64,000 bases of DNA from the NCBI GenBank assembly GCA_024138015.1, contig JAMXBB010000006.1, positions 70,895,752-70,959,751 on the forward strand, in the 5' to 3' direction. The notes under the pieces were generated by a model. That model was not told the origin of the DNA and ran no database searches. It saw only the letters and a program-made list of their open reading frames with translations. Below, piece by piece: positions 23,760 to 35,433 of this stretch. The first letter of the stretch is position 1, and the number at the start of each line of letters is the position of its first letter. The DNA comes from Lumnitzera littorea. Lineage: Eukaryota; Streptophyta; Magnoliopsida; Myrtales; Combretaceae. The position numbers and the translations under genes were made by a program.

Positions 23760-25160
23760 ATGCATCTCTTACGGCCATTGTTGGTTGAGTATCATCCTCG
23801 TGTTCCTCTCCTCTCCTCTCCTCTCCTCTGAGACAGTCTTTCGATTCTCTTAGCATCATGCACTAGAAATTTGCACAAGTTCCTTCGTTGTATTGCATCT
23901 TTGATTACATTTTTGAGTTGAATGCACTCATCCATATTGTGACCCTTGCCATGGTGGAAGTCGCTATATTTGTTCAAATTTCTTCATGAGGGATTTCCTC
24001 GCATTCTTTTCGGCCATTGGAGGATACCTCTCTCCCCATGAACCTTCATCAAAATATCCAAGATTGGACAATTATTGGGCGTATAAGATGAGAATGTTGA
24101 GATCCTTGGTCTCTTCCTCTCGAAGTCTGAACCGTTGTCATTGTCAATACTAAGTCTATCCTTGGCATTTTTCCATTTTTCATTCTTTCCATCTCCTCTA
24201 CTTTGATTAGCTTCTTGTCGTGCCTTTATGTTGTCTTCCTATCGGATGTATGAGGTGGCTTTAGCCTTAAACTTAGCGAAAGTTTTCAGCTTATTCTTTG
24301 TTAGAGACTTGAAAAAGTCTCCATGAGGCTTAACTCCATCAATTATGGCATTAAGGGCTACACTCGTATCTAGTTTTAGGATTTAGATTATCTTAACCAT
24401 GAATCTGGCCAAATAATCCCTAATTGATTCATCGGACTTTTGTTTAATGGTGTTCAGGATTGAAGAGTCCTTAACAAGAAGCTTGTTAGCAAGGAAATGT
24501 TAAAGGAACACATCTGCTAGTTCATCAAAACATGATATGGTATTTGGTTTGAGGTGTTTGAACCATGTGCTAGCTACATTCCTCAAGGTTAAGGGAAAAG
24601 CTTGATAAGCCACCACGTCACTTAAACCATGCAACTTGGCTAGTGTTCGGTAGTACTCCAAGCGGTCTTCGGGGTTCTTCATCCCATCATATGTTTCAAA
24701 TTGAGGCAACTTGATATGCCAAGGTATTACTTCCTCCAAAATCTCTAGGACAAGAGGACTTTCCTTGATTTGGAATTGTTTGGTCGCTAAAACCAGTATG
24801 CTAACATGCGAAGGTTCCGTATGATGCACATGCTACAGTTGCTTGCCCTTATCAATCTTTTTGAAAGTAGGAGTTATAGGTCACGTTAGAACCTCAGCTT
24901 GCTTTTTTGGCAGTTTAGGTGAATAAATGGAATCGTCGGTACTATTGGCATCATCATCACTATGCTCTTTTTCTTGATTCAAGTGAAAACTTTTATGGAG
25001 AGGGTTAAGGATTTGCTTATGTTTTTTGTTTAGCTTAGAATTTTCTTTGGCTAAATCGAGACAAAGCTACTCAAGTCGATCCAATCGTTGTTCATCAGCA
25101 AGCCGACTCCCTCCTTCATGTTGTTGGGAGGGAGCTCTAGCATCTGCACTTCATGTCATC
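23760..25160 (-). pseudogene. E2 gag
   Basis: Gag can be followed on the minus strand from just inside the PBS. A charged leader rich in Lys, Asp and Ser (25150-24850) has three stops. It is followed by an open 110-codon block (24829-24500) with the Retrotrans_gag pattern (PEDRLEYYRTLAKL, YQAFPLTLRNVASTWFKHL, TISCFDEL). The frame continues with a stop at about 24498 through NKLLVKDSSILNTI and a basic region. A zinc-knuckle remnant SDFHHGKGHNMDEC lies at about 23925-23965, with serine in place of the first cysteine. The linker to protease contains the pentanucleotide repeat at 23805-23828. Gag would form the particle shell and bind RNA. Confidence 0.85.
23805..23828. repeat. CTCCT pentanucleotide repeat in gag-protease linker
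   Basis: Nearly five CTCCT units. On the minus strand they encode alternating Arg, Gly and Glu in more than one frame, and two frames overlap here (23977-23792 and 23859-23428). Slippage in this tract may have shifted the frame. Confidence 0.8.
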
Positions 25161-25171
25161 CAAAAGAGAGT

Positions 25172-25189
25172 AAAAATAGACGGCGCCAA
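25172..25189 (-). other. E2 primer-binding site
   Basis: The minus strand reads TTGGCGCCGTCTATTTTT, starting one base after the LTR end. TTGGCGCCGTC is the tRNA-Asp-type PBS common in the Tat clade. Confidence 0.8.
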
Positions 25190-25190
25190 A

Positions 25191-25656
25191 TGTTGTTAGT
25201 GAATTTTAGGGATCAAGAAATAGTCCTACAAAAGAAAGTAAAAATACTTAGTATCGAAGGCCAGTTCGGTGTAGCTACTCCGATGCCTAAGTTAGAATGG
25301 TGATTTAGTATAGTAAGTATGAGAATGAGAAAGGTTCGAGAGATATATCGAGTTTATTTCTACTATTTATAAACAGTTGTTGTGTCTTAGGCAATTGCTG
25401 AGGTAACCATTAAGACATGTGGAGCGCTCTTGACTTGACATCTTCCTTGATATGTAGGGATAGCAAGTGGTTGTAAAATATAACCATGCTTATGATAACT
25501 GTTCATGCTATAGATTTGAATTCAAACCAGGAGCATTTCTTCTACTCGACATAATTGCCAAGTGTCCAAAGAGTAGGAATGCTCAGAGATTCAATTACCT
25601 AGCTTCTCGGCCAATGAAAGGACGATTGTAAGTTGAGCGAAAACTAACTATCAATA
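25191..25656 (-). repeat. E2 5' LTR (466 bp)
   Basis: Starts TGTTGTTAGTG next to the PBS and ends AACTATCAATA; the last bases were probably CAACA as in the other copies. It aligns with E1 5712-6150 along its length and with 15850-16173 over its right 323 bp. On the minus strand it carries a TATA box at 25363-25373. Confidence 0.85.
25363..25373 (-). promoter_or_regulatory. E2 LTR TATA box
   Basis: The minus strand reads TTTATAAATAG; the left LTR has a close match near 15883-15896. A start about 30 bp downstream would place R-U5 at roughly 25191-25335. Confidence 0.5.
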
Positions 25657-27576
25657 GCTATTATAAACTTAAATTGCTGAGTTGTTCATTGTTTAAGCTA
25701 AGCTCCATAACTGTCCGACCTGCACTAAATATTTCCATCATCATTAACAAAGAGGCCAAGTTGTATCAATCTCTTGCCAATTTGTGTTTCCATACCAAGT
25801 GATCTGTAATCTCTAGCAAAGTGAAAGCTGAGAAATCCAAAGCTCCTCAATTGAGCTACAACTTGAGCATAACAACACTAAGCTTACACCATCTGAATTC
25901 ACAACAACTCCTGCATAAACTGACTAAACTCCAAAGTTTTCGAGCTATTGACCACTTATATTGCAAGTTGCCAAGCTATTAGTTTTTGTCGAGTTACTTT
26001 TCTTTTAGAGTTATTACCGACTAAGCAATGAACTTCGTATGCCATGCTAACTTGAGATGTTCATCACATAGCATGCTATGCTAACTATGATGTTCATCAT
26101 ACCATATGCCATTCTGACTTGTACATGCGCTAGTATATATGCTAACTTATAGACTATTTAGATTGTCGAGCTCTTAATCTAATTTTATATTCACACTCTA
26201 ATTGTCTAAGCCACTCGCTTAAATGTGGATTTGAGCAAAAATAAAAAAAGCTAATGAGGGGAACTGTATCGTATCCTATTGTGTGATGACACATATACAA
26301 GGGACCGTTAGCACATGTCCTTACATTGAGGAGCTACTCAATGAAAAGTAGATGGCTTGAACCCAAATGTTGAAAGTTCAAAATTATAACTGTCGAAGGC
26401 CTATTTCTATACTAAAGGCACACTTAAGAACATCTCCAAGCTGTCTATAACAAGTTGACATGGTGCAATTAGTATCTACCAAATTACAAAGAGCTCTAAA
26501 TCTACTTGTCTTTCATACAGCATAATTAACAATGTGATGACATAAGCAATAGTAGCTTGAGTAAAGGACAATTTCCTACTTGAGACCTACTCTCACTTCA
26601 ATCTTCATTGGAAAAAGATGAGTAAAAATCCTCTATTGTCATTTATGATTCATTCAGTCATTTATTGTTAAGCTACAAGCTTTATGTTGTTCTTTATGCC
26701 AATCAATTGTTAATGTACATACCTTGATTCATGAATAATGTATTATCCATCTATGTGACGCTCCAATGAGAATTCAAAGATGGATTGGGGCTAAAGAAAC
26801 GCCCTCATTTTGAGCTTAAGTATGATTTGCTAATGGGTTATTCCTCAATAGCTTAAAGCCTTATACACTATAGGTGACGAGCAAGTCATATAAAATAATA
26901 ATTCGTAAGCCATATATTCAATGGATGGCAAAAGAAGGAAATCTTTGAATCTTTAAGTCTAAAGAGAAATTTGAATGACAAAATGTATAGCTTTAAACTT
27001 TCTCAAGAGTAACAGGCATAATGCTATAAGTCCAATGAAAAGACAACTAGCTATATGAATGCCCTAAGCAATAAAGCAATAATGGATAAAATATTCTAAG
27101 TCCTACAATTGGTATAGACAATGAGTAAGTAAGCCCAAAGTCCTATACTTCAATGGACATGAGGCCAGCTCTACTTAGCATAGGTTATGCCTAGCTTGGA
27201 TGACCTACCTACCTCTCTAGCCTTTTTAGGCACATTGGCCCCTTCAGGCCTTCGCCTCTCTAGGCATTCTAGCTTCTCTAAGCCCCTACCTTTTTAGGCA
27301 TACTAGACTCTTCAAGCACTCACCTCTTCAAGCGCTTTAGCCTCATCAAGCCTTCACCTCTTTAGGCATATCAAACTCTTTAAGCCTGCCTCCTCAAGCA
27401 CACCAACCTTTTTAGGCATGCCAACATCCATAAAGGCTTTAGCCACTCCTAACTTTTGCCTCTTCAAGCCTTTGCTTTTTCGAGTGCTCTAACTTCTTTA
27501 AACATTAATTACAAGCTTTTTTGGAAATCCTACAAAATCAACCCCCCTAGACACTCTTTTTCAAATTTGTCATCAA
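25657..27576 (+). other. H internal region, right arm
   Basis: Non-coding continuation of H after E2. Its first 500 bp are rich in GCTGAG, GCTAAGC and GTCGAG words like the left arm. A 16-bp word TTGCTGAGTTGTTCAT at 25674-25689 is also present at 15571-15586 on the other side of E2. No gag or pol motif is visible in any frame. The last part contains the minisatellite at 27205-27500. Confidence 0.5.
27205..27500 (+). repeat. H 3'-end minisatellite (about 17 units)
   Basis: Roughly seventeen degenerate units of 14-19 bp follow the pattern CCTCTTYARGC, alternating TTTAGGCAT-type and TTCAAGC-type versions. The array lies about 80 bp before the polypurine tract, in the region between coding space and the 3' LTR where plant LTR elements often carry tandem repeats. 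Confidence 0.75.
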
Positions 27577-27593
27577 AGAGAGTGGGGGGAAAA
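27577..27593 (+). other. H polypurine tract
   Basis: AGAGAGTGGGGGGAAAA lies directly against the 3' LTR start TGTTGAAG. It fixes the plus-strand orientation of H, opposite to E2. Confidence 0.85.
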
Positions 27594-27905
27594 TGTTGAA
27601 GTGTATTTTTCTATAATTATTATGTGGGTTTATATTAATTTGCCTAATACTGACGCCCAAACCAATTATCCAATTCAAATACAATCTCTATTGACTTACT
27701 ATAAATACTAGGTAAGACCCTAAGGAAAGGGGACCCTCTCCTTCATTCTCTCACTCTCACAATCATTGGACAATTATACTCATACATGACAAGAAGGTTG
27801 ACTTAAGCATCGAGTGACAATGCCGTAGCAATATTCGATGTCCCCTGTAGTTGTGTTCTTATTTTGCAAGTGTCCGCTCATCAAGACGAAAATCACTTGT
27901 CAACA
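27594..27905 (+). repeat. H 3' LTR
   Basis: Runs from TGTTGAAGTGTATTTTTC to CACTTGTCAACA and aligns with 13544-13854. It includes the TATA box TATAAATA at 27700-27707 and the same downstream TTCTTATTTTGCAA word. Confidence 0.85.
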
Positions 27906-29322
27906 TGCATAATATAGTATAAGTATATATATATATATATACCAAAAAATACATATACATGTATGTTAGTACTTTATTTTCTTAAAAGTATGTTAATAAG
28001 TATAAATACATATATGTGTATATGTGCTAGACATGATCTTCCCAAAGAAGAGTAGGAATTAATTTCTCTTTTATTTCCTTTATTTGATTATTTTATGGTA
28101 TTATATATGTATGTATTAATATTATAAATTAGTAAAAATATATAAAATTTAAATTAAGAAAATTACATCATAAACCAATCGTAAGTTGCCATGTTAACCT
28201 TCCAAATTTTCTTATTTAAACCTGTAAATTATAAAAATTAACAATAATAAATTAATTTAGAATTATGATTATAGTAAGAGTTAAGATAATTAATGTTTTA
28301 GGCTTAAAGTTGTATATTGAAGAAATTATGACAAATTAGGCCTAAAAATAAAAATATTCAAAAAATATACAATTTAGAAATTAATTAGGCCCATTACTAA
28401 AATTAAAGTAAAGCCCAATAAATAAAATCATTAAGAAAAGCCCATGATAATGATCATAAGCACTTAGGCCTAAAAGAATGAAATTCGTAACACCTTAGGT
28501 CTATAATAGAAAACATGAGTTCTAACGTCCAAAATATATCTCACTATACGAAAGAACATCTAAAAGTGATAAAGATTGATTATAAAATCATAAAAATCAG
28601 ATTTAAAATGAAAATGTTATATACAACTAAAAATTTAAAATAAACCGATAAAGATAGGTAAGATAACTAAGTTAATTAACCCTTTACATTAGTAATTAGG
28701 GTAGCCCCTTAAAGTAAATAAATACATAAGATACAATTATTCACAAATATATACATATATTTCCTATGAAGAGAAACTGATAAAATACGCATCATAAGGT
28801 ACAATATAAGACATAATTGTATGATGCAAAATTATTCAAGAAGTTGTAAGTTCTACACATATGGATATACAAAATTACCTCAAAGTCCAAAACATTTTTA
28901 AAAAGATATGTTTCTATATGTACAATAATTAAAAATATGAAATATGACGACCATATTACAGTAGTAAGAAACAATAATGATCACAATAACAATGATGTTA
29001 ATAACGATAAAAACAATAAAATAGGATCATACGCTTGCAAGAAATAAACTAAATATATGTACACATACGCATGCGATATGATCTTAGAATAAGACTACGA
29101 TATGATTAAGCCAAAGCTTCTTAGTTATTTAAATATAGGATTTCAATATTTTCTACCTAACTCTGTTACTTTGTCAAACTTATACTGATACACTACTATT
29201 TATTTCACTATACGTAGATGTCAAGCTTGATTTTTCGGTTTCTTTTATTTAAAATTAATTTCCCATTTCCTAATAATACTAAACCCTAACCCATTTAATA
29301 TTAATCCTCGACTAAAGAAATT
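27906..29322. other. AT-rich non-coding DNA
   Basis: No gene is visible. Several AGGCCTAA and AGCCCAATAA-type words (28300-28500) resemble LTR debris, but no element ends could be fixed. Confidence 0.35.
27924..27941. repeat. AT microsatellite
   Basis: Alternating T/A run just outside the H element. Confidence 0.9.
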
Positions 29323-31561
29323 TGAGAAATTCCAGAAATTCTGGTTTTTTATTAAAAATAATTTTTGGAGTCGCCACCCAACCGAAGTTAGGAAAAGAAA
29401 AAGAAACTATAATCAATTGGGTAGATTGATTACGATTTAACTACCGATCTTTAATTTCAATTTTAATGAAGAATTAGAGGGTTCCGAGTTCGGAAGCTAA
29501 CGTATTAAACCCTAACGGGTACCACTATCTATTTACCGAAGTTAGGATTATTCTTCTAATTATAATATTTAAAATAAATAAATAAATAAAAATCAAAAGA
29601 AAAAGAACTTAATTTTTTACATATTTTATCGTCGCTCCGAAGGTGCCTACGTACCCGCTAGCTGGGATCAGACAATCATGGTTCTCGTATAAAAATCTTA
29701 GTGTATTGATTGATTTTAATTTTTGAAAACCAACCGAATTTACGTTGTTACTTGATTTAGTTTATTCAAAAGAAAACTAAAGAGTCCTAATTCACTAAGT
29801 TTTTTATTTTATTTTACAAAAACTCTTTAAAAGTCCTATTTTTTTTAAAACGGGGTTTTTATTTTTATTTATTTAAAAATAAATTTTTCTAAGTGAGAAA
29901 ATCCTAAAATCATAATACTAAAAATATACCTAAGCGTATAAATATATACACATATGTCTATTTACCTATCATGTCAAAAATTTAACCAAATAACTAATAA
30001 AATAATAATAATAACTAAATAAATAAGGAAACAAATAAATAAAAAAAAAAAAAACTCAAAACCGAACCTAACTTAGGTTGTTCGGTGAAGGGATTGCTTG
30101 GCATTGTTGAAACTATCGATACAGGGATGAATTGTTAATGGCTGTTGTATACGGTGGTGGTCTCAGGACGGTACAGTCTGTGTGTGTGTGCTACAAATGT
30201 TGGTACAGCAAGTTGGTCCGAAAGTAACGACGGTGCCGCTGTTCATATTTAATGAGCGTTGGGGCTAATTGTAGAGGAGCCATTGAGCGACGTCAGTAAT
30301 GGATTGCAATCGTGTATTTTGCTGCTATCCACCGTGTTGCTGTTTAGACCATGCTGCTGTCTAGATCATTAATGGTGTAGAAGACAGTCATGTTGATGGA
30401 CAACGGAGCAACGTACCAACTGCAGCATGTGGCTGATCGGAAGTGTATGTGTTCGTAGAGCTTTTGAACACGTGCAGTGAAGAGCTTTAGTCGTGGAATG
30501 TCGCTGGAGTTGATCGCTCTCATATTCCGGCGATGTGGAGATGACTATGGCTGTCACATGCGGATCTATGTGTAGATTGTGGAATGTAGTTTGTAGCCTA
30601 CTGTTGTTTTGTTGTTGTTCACCAAATCGAACTCAACTTGTATGGACTGTGTAAGGGACTTGCGTAATAGGGAATTTTGTTGGCTATTCGGCTTTGTCTA
30701 TGTTTGAATTAGAGAGTTCGATTGAAGGGGGAGTCTTCGAATTGAGGCATGAATTCTGGTCAAGGTCCGTGGATTTGCAGCATGTTTGGTGTAAATTCTG
30801 GTTAAGGTCAGTACAAGTGGCCGAGACTCAAGCAATGGATTGCTACTGTTAGATTCCATAGTGCTGAAGAATTCTGTAGCAATAGTCGTTGGTCATACGC
30901 AGTCTTAAAGGGTGTTATAATAGTGGGCTGTTTATGGGACTGTGTTTAGTCGCTGAATTATTGTTGCGTCAAGGTGGTCCTTTTTTCTACTATATCTCTT
31001 CTTCTTTTATGCACGAGTATGTGTGTTTTTAAGGTCCAAATCAAATCATATCTAGTTATATCTATTGTATCTAATTTGATAACAATTAAAATAGATCCAA
31101 ATTAATTTAAATTTAATTTAATAAGATTAGACTAAATTTAAATGATTTAATTAGATATGAATCCCGTTTATTCATCTCACTTTTACAAAGATAGAAAAAT
31201 AAAGATACAAGTACCTATTGAGATTCAAACCCAAGACCTCAAATTAAATTCAATCCAAATACTCCAATATTTATCCATTAAGCCGTTAGCTTGCGTCTTA
31301 ACATTCAGTACAATTAAATTGTCCTTAAACTACCCGGTTCCCTAAAATAAAATTTTTTAACTAAGCTAAAACTAAAACTATTTGTTCCTAATCTACAAAA
31401 TTTTTTATAATTTTTCCTTTTATTATTTTTTTTATATTTTCATCATTTGTTAATTTTTTCTTATTTTTATCTTTTATTTTATTTTTTATTATTTTTTTAT
31501 TTTTGAATTAAGACCATTTTTGTAAAATCAAATAATAATAATAATAAATTAGGTATCTACA
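29323..31561 (+). repeat. F: long LTR-like block
   Basis: The block contains two phrases I associate with long plant LTRs: GGAGTCGCCACCC at 29367-29379 and GGTGCCTACGTACCC with a following GGGATCAGAC at 29640-29670. It ends with GGTATCTACA at 31561, a typical LTR end of this type. The middle (30080-31000) is visibly richer in GC than its surroundings and has no protein-coding potential I recognise. The start is uncertain (a TG at 29323 is a guess), no PBS follows, and no partner LTR lies in the window. It may be a solo LTR. Confidence 0.5.
31221..31285 (-). repeat. tRNA-like A-box/B-box pair (SINE or LTR-embedded)
   Basis: On the minus strand CGGCTTAATGG (31285-31275) resembles a Pol III A box and GGTTTGAATCT (31231-31221) a B box (consensus GGTTCGANNCC), 43 bp apart. 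There is no foldable cloverleaf that I can support, so this is a tRNA-derived relic and not a tRNA gene. Confidence 0.4.
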
Positions 31562-31989
31562 GCAAATATTACAATTAAATTATAATATAATAATAAACAA
31601 TTACAAAATTTATTACAAAGTGAGAAAAATCTAAACTTATATAATGTTTGCTAAGCTATATACTATTACTTATATAATAAAATAATATTTTCTAATGACT
31701 ACAAAATAAGATAAGCCATGAGAAATGTCATTAAAAATTTTAATTAAATTATATTGTTGAAATATACTCAAACCTGATAAGAATCAACTATGAGATTGTA
31801 AAAATAAAAAGTAAAACAAAAAAGTTACATGAGATTCAAAACCTAAGTAAAAATGGGAATCATAAGTTAAATAGTTAGCTAATTAGGCCATTTAACACTA
31901 TATCTAGATACTCACTAGGTTTTTATTTGCTATTTACTAAGAGACTCTAATTAGGAGAACAAGTTGCTTGTTAATACTTACGACTCGCA
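31562..31989. other. AT-rich spacer
   Basis: No gene or clear repeat is visible. The sequence may contain the outer end of D1, which I could not place. Confidence 0.3.
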
Positions 31990-33281
31990 ACACTTATAGT
32001 CAAGTGAATATTGTCGATAACTTTATACTTGTTTTGTGCTTATAATTAATATACCTAAATTTTATATATTTGTAAAATGATGTTTAAGGTTCAAGATATG
32101 CATATGGCTAAATATTGTTTGTTTGTTGTGTGAAATGTTGTTAAATTTGGCAATTGAAGAATTGCTTATATGGTTGATTGATTTATGATTTGAATGGTTT
32201 GCTGATATTCATTGATCGCCTAATAATTTGAATAATCATATTCAACTTATCTTAAATTAAAAAGATCATGCATATGTACAAACATTGCATTTGCTGTTTT
32301 GGTTATCATCTCACACAGATGATAATGAAGGGCCTTATAAGGATGGGGATCCTATATGATTGGATTAATGATGATTAGTACAATGCAAGAGTACTTGTAC
32401 AATAGAACCTTACCCTTAGCTCACAAGTTTACTTGGCGCCTAGAGACACCAACCGTAGGTAACTGAAAGTCGAGTCTAAAGACCTTCGTTGTAGAGCATG
32501 AGTGTAGATTACAAAGGCTACCTCACCACTAGACTTGGGAATTTGTGAACTACTGGATTGGATTTTTGAAAAAAGGAAATATACCTTGTGAAATATGGAA
32601 TTTCAATATATGGTTAAAAACCCAAGTGCTAGAAGCTGATTGTGATTAGTGTCGATGAATCTCTAACATTTACCTTAGAGGGCATTAAATCCGAAGTTGT
32701 ATGTAGCACTTGGTCAATTGCATACTTGGTTTAGCATGCTACTTGTTTATGCATTCATATGTATGTTAATTAATTATTTGATAACCTACTTGCCAATATA
32801 GTAGAAGAGATATAGCACTAAACTCGTATAGCTTAATCCCTAATAGTTATCCTTTGCAAGTCGATTGATAGTAGAGACTAGGATAAGAGTTATGTGCCAA
32901 TTATGACCATTAAATGGTATGGTGACAAGTTAAAATTAGAAAAAGATTTGTATAGTAGAGTTATAAAGTTCTGTGTAATAAATAATCTCTTAGTTAAATT
33001 TTGGCATCTTTAGTAAGTTATAGAAATTTTATGAGTGGCATACCATATCTTATTACTTAGTATGGAATACCAATTCTCTGTACCTCTAATAGACTATGGA
33101 ATATTGGATATTTGTGGTTATTATATTTCACACTAAGTCAATAAATTAAAAATAGGAAGTCTTAGAGACTAATTATTTAAAGTTTTGCAAACTTTGACTT
33201 ATAAGGTGGTTTTCATGTCATAGGTATACACATGATATGAAACTTTTAGCAATCCTATAGGCCCTCTATAGAGTCTTGATA
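31990..33281 (+). repeat. D1: LTR-like repeat, inverted relative to D2
   Basis: About 1.3 kb aligns with the reverse complement of 35853-37120. Matching landmarks include AGTCAAGTGAATATTGTCGA, CTTACCCTTAGCTCAC and the closing ACACATGATATGAAA with GAGTCTTGATA, which corresponds to GGGTCATAACA at the D2 end. The layout resembles the inner part of long LTRs of plant chromovirus-type gypsy elements. No coding sequence is present. Confidence 0.6.
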
Positions 33282-34490
33282 TTTTTAGTCAAACAAACAA
33301 TATATAAGTACTCACGACCTCAGTACATATATATAATACCATATTGTATTGGTATTGGGTCCTTCCCAATAACCTAGAAACCAAGAATCACTATAAATCA
33401 ACTTTAACCATTTTCAAGCAAAACTCTAATCAAGACAACATTGTAAAAGGATCACTAAGGTGCTACCCTAAGATCACTACTCCTCCCAGTTAGTAAAAAT
33501 TTAATTATTGTTCAATAATTAATTAGTTTGATTAAGCAACTAGCTTAACAACATAACCAACAAACAAGTATCCCATTCCTAACTTAGATAACCCGTTTGC
33601 TACAACAATAAATTTTCTACAACATATAACAAGCTTCTAATCCTTTTTTTAAAACAACATACCCCTCTATCTTGAATACCCATACCTTAGCTTCTAACTT
33701 AGACTTTTATAAGGATTAAGGATTAAACTTGATATAGAGATGTTTAAGAGTTAGCTTAGTTGTTAAAACACAATTGTAATCATGTCAAGAGAGGTTTATG
33801 TTCAAAAGAAAAGCGTGGAAACTCATAAAAGAGGGTGTAATACAAAATGTGACCTTTTAAAAACAAGATGCTCATATGCTATAGATTGTGGCATCAGGGG
33901 ATGCATGAGTTCTAAGAATAAAACTTCCCTGGCATCAAACAATAGTAAAGAAGGCATTTGGATGCTTGCTACAATCTACAAATTGCAATGCACAGCTACA
34001 TGCAAAACTCTTCCCTACTTCGAACCCATTTTGCAACCACTTCTAAAGCACCTCTTTACATCTATACTTGCATTACATCAGCCCTAAACACCTCTTACAT
34101 CAAGAAGAATTGTTAGATCCACCATTAACCTTCTTTTCTTGATATAGATTCATTCAACTTCATCAAAATTTTAAACACATATCCAAAAATATAAGAGTCA
34201 AGGAGAAACTTTACTTATAAATTCGAAATCCAAATACATACACTTGAAAAACATGAATCAAACATACAACTTGACACTCTAAATTCATTTTTCTCAAAGC
34301 CTTAGATTGAAAAGAAAACTTTTAAACTTAAAACTCCACAAACTTGTCAAAAAAAAAAAAATGGTATTTTCACAACTTACCTTTGATTTTTGCTTTCAAT
34401 CTTGTGAGTAATCACCTATTTCTTGCTCATGATAAGGTTTCGTGCAAGAACTCTATTCAAAAGGGTGCCAAAGGTAAGTAAGTTGTGTGA

Positions 34491-34523
<33 letters not shown>

Positions 34524-35433
34524 GTCTTTTGTTTTGTTCTCTTATGAAATTAGGCTTTTTAGTATCATTCTATATAGACAATAATACCTCCAGTTTAAGA
34601 ATTATTAATTACTCCTTTATATTTATTATATTTATGTCTTAGCACTCGAATCATCAATTCTATTTATTTATTTTTTTTCTAAGGTTTTACATATATTATG
34701 GTGAGATAATGACTATTCGGGATAATCGAAGAATTTTTATGGGTTAAAAATATAGAGTAGAAAAGAAGAAGTATTTGCTTAATCATAATAAAAGACACAA
34801 ATAGAGGTTACAAATATTAAAAAATAACATTCTAAAATAAATGCAAATAAAGGACGAGAATAAATCTACAGTTGAGGCAATCAATGTAATGATAAATTTT
34901 ATCAAATTTAATGAAATTTAATAATGACATTATAGATAATTGTAAAAACTTCCAACATTTCTGTAGAATAAATCTATAATTAAGGTGATAAATGTAGTGA
35001 TAAATTTTATCAAATTTAATAATATCTAATAATGACATTATAGATAATTGTAAAAACCTCCAACATCTCTGTACTACCATAGATTTACCACAAAGTCCTC
35101 TAAAATTACAACATTTCACCTTCAAGTATTGTTTAGGATAAAGAAAATGCTTATAGTTTAAAGGCTTAAGAAAGGAATGTAGGTAGTAAAAAGTTAATTT
35201 TGAAGGTGTGGAATCTAAAAATGAAGGTATTTTCTTAATAATATAGATAAAAAGTTTGAAGAACATTTTAGCATGAACTTATTATAGAAAAGGATCTTTA
35301 AGAAATAAAAAATGAAAAACAAAAACATGCTAACTAAATCCATCCAAATTTAAAAATCTCTATATTTAAGCCTTCAAAGTATTATAATATCTAATATTAA
35401 AAGTTGAATATATGCAAGAAAATGTTGCAAATA
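33282..35433. other. AT-rich DNA with a possible minus-strand LTR leader
   Basis: No coding region is supported. The stretch 34370-34560 is pyrimidine-rich on the minus strand, around the GA repeat at 34493-34522, and resembles an LTR leader. Two imperfect copies of about 110 bp lie at 34855-34950 and 34970-35070 (shared AATGACATTATAGATAATTG), a small tandem duplication. Confidence 0.4.
34493..34522. repeat. (GA)15 microsatellite
   Basis: A near-perfect GA run. Confidence 0.95.

Larger units (their letters stand above)
15850..25656 (-). mobile_element. E2: near-complete Ty3/gypsy Tat-like retrotransposon
   Basis: A minus-strand element nested in H. From right to left: a 466-bp 5' LTR (25191-25656), a PBS with an intact TTGGCGCCGTCT core, gag, protease, RT with YVDD, RNase H, integrase, a minisatellite, a long ORF on the opposite strand, a polypurine tract and a truncated 3' LTR (15850-16173). 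This layout, with an antisense ORF between pol and the 3' LTR, is known for Tat/Retand-like plant elements. All reading frames contain stops, so the copy is dead. Its left LTR lacks about 143 bp, so no target duplication can be tested. Confidence 0.87.
13544..27905 (+). mobile_element. H: non-coding LTR retrotransposon split by E2
   Basis: Two related direct repeats of 311-312 bp, both bounded by TGTTGA and CA ends, flank this 14.4-kb span. A PBS-like site follows the left copy and a polypurine tract precedes the right one, so the element reads on the plus strand. Removing E2 leaves an internal region of about 3.9 kb in two arms (13855-15849 and 25657-27593). Neither arm shows gag or pol. A short plus-strand open frame at 13989-14285 is not one I recognise. 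H is therefore probably a non-autonomous element. No matching 5-bp target duplication was found (CATAT on the left, TGCAT on the right). Confidence 0.78.

Noticed and set aside
27205..27500. CRISPR-like array
   Set aside because: Units are 14-19 bp, degenerate and without unique spacers, inside a plant LTR element.
13539..27910. Target duplication for H
   Set aside because: CATAT on the left and TGCAT on the right do not match. The site may have mutated, and I do not claim a duplication.
31221..31285. Functional tRNA gene
   Set aside because: Only box-like motifs are present. Acceptor and anticodon stems cannot be formed and the B box departs from GGTTCGANNCC.
33782..34087. 101-codon plus-strand, Cys-rich open frame
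   Set aside because: Cysteine spacing does not match a secreted-peptide family I know, there is no signal peptide, and the context is LTR-like DNA.
34832..35266. 144-codon minus-strand open frame
   Set aside because: It lies in AT-rich DNA containing a tandem duplication that repeats part of the peptide (ILQKCWKFLQLS-like twice). Composition is low-complexity and no domain is recognisable.
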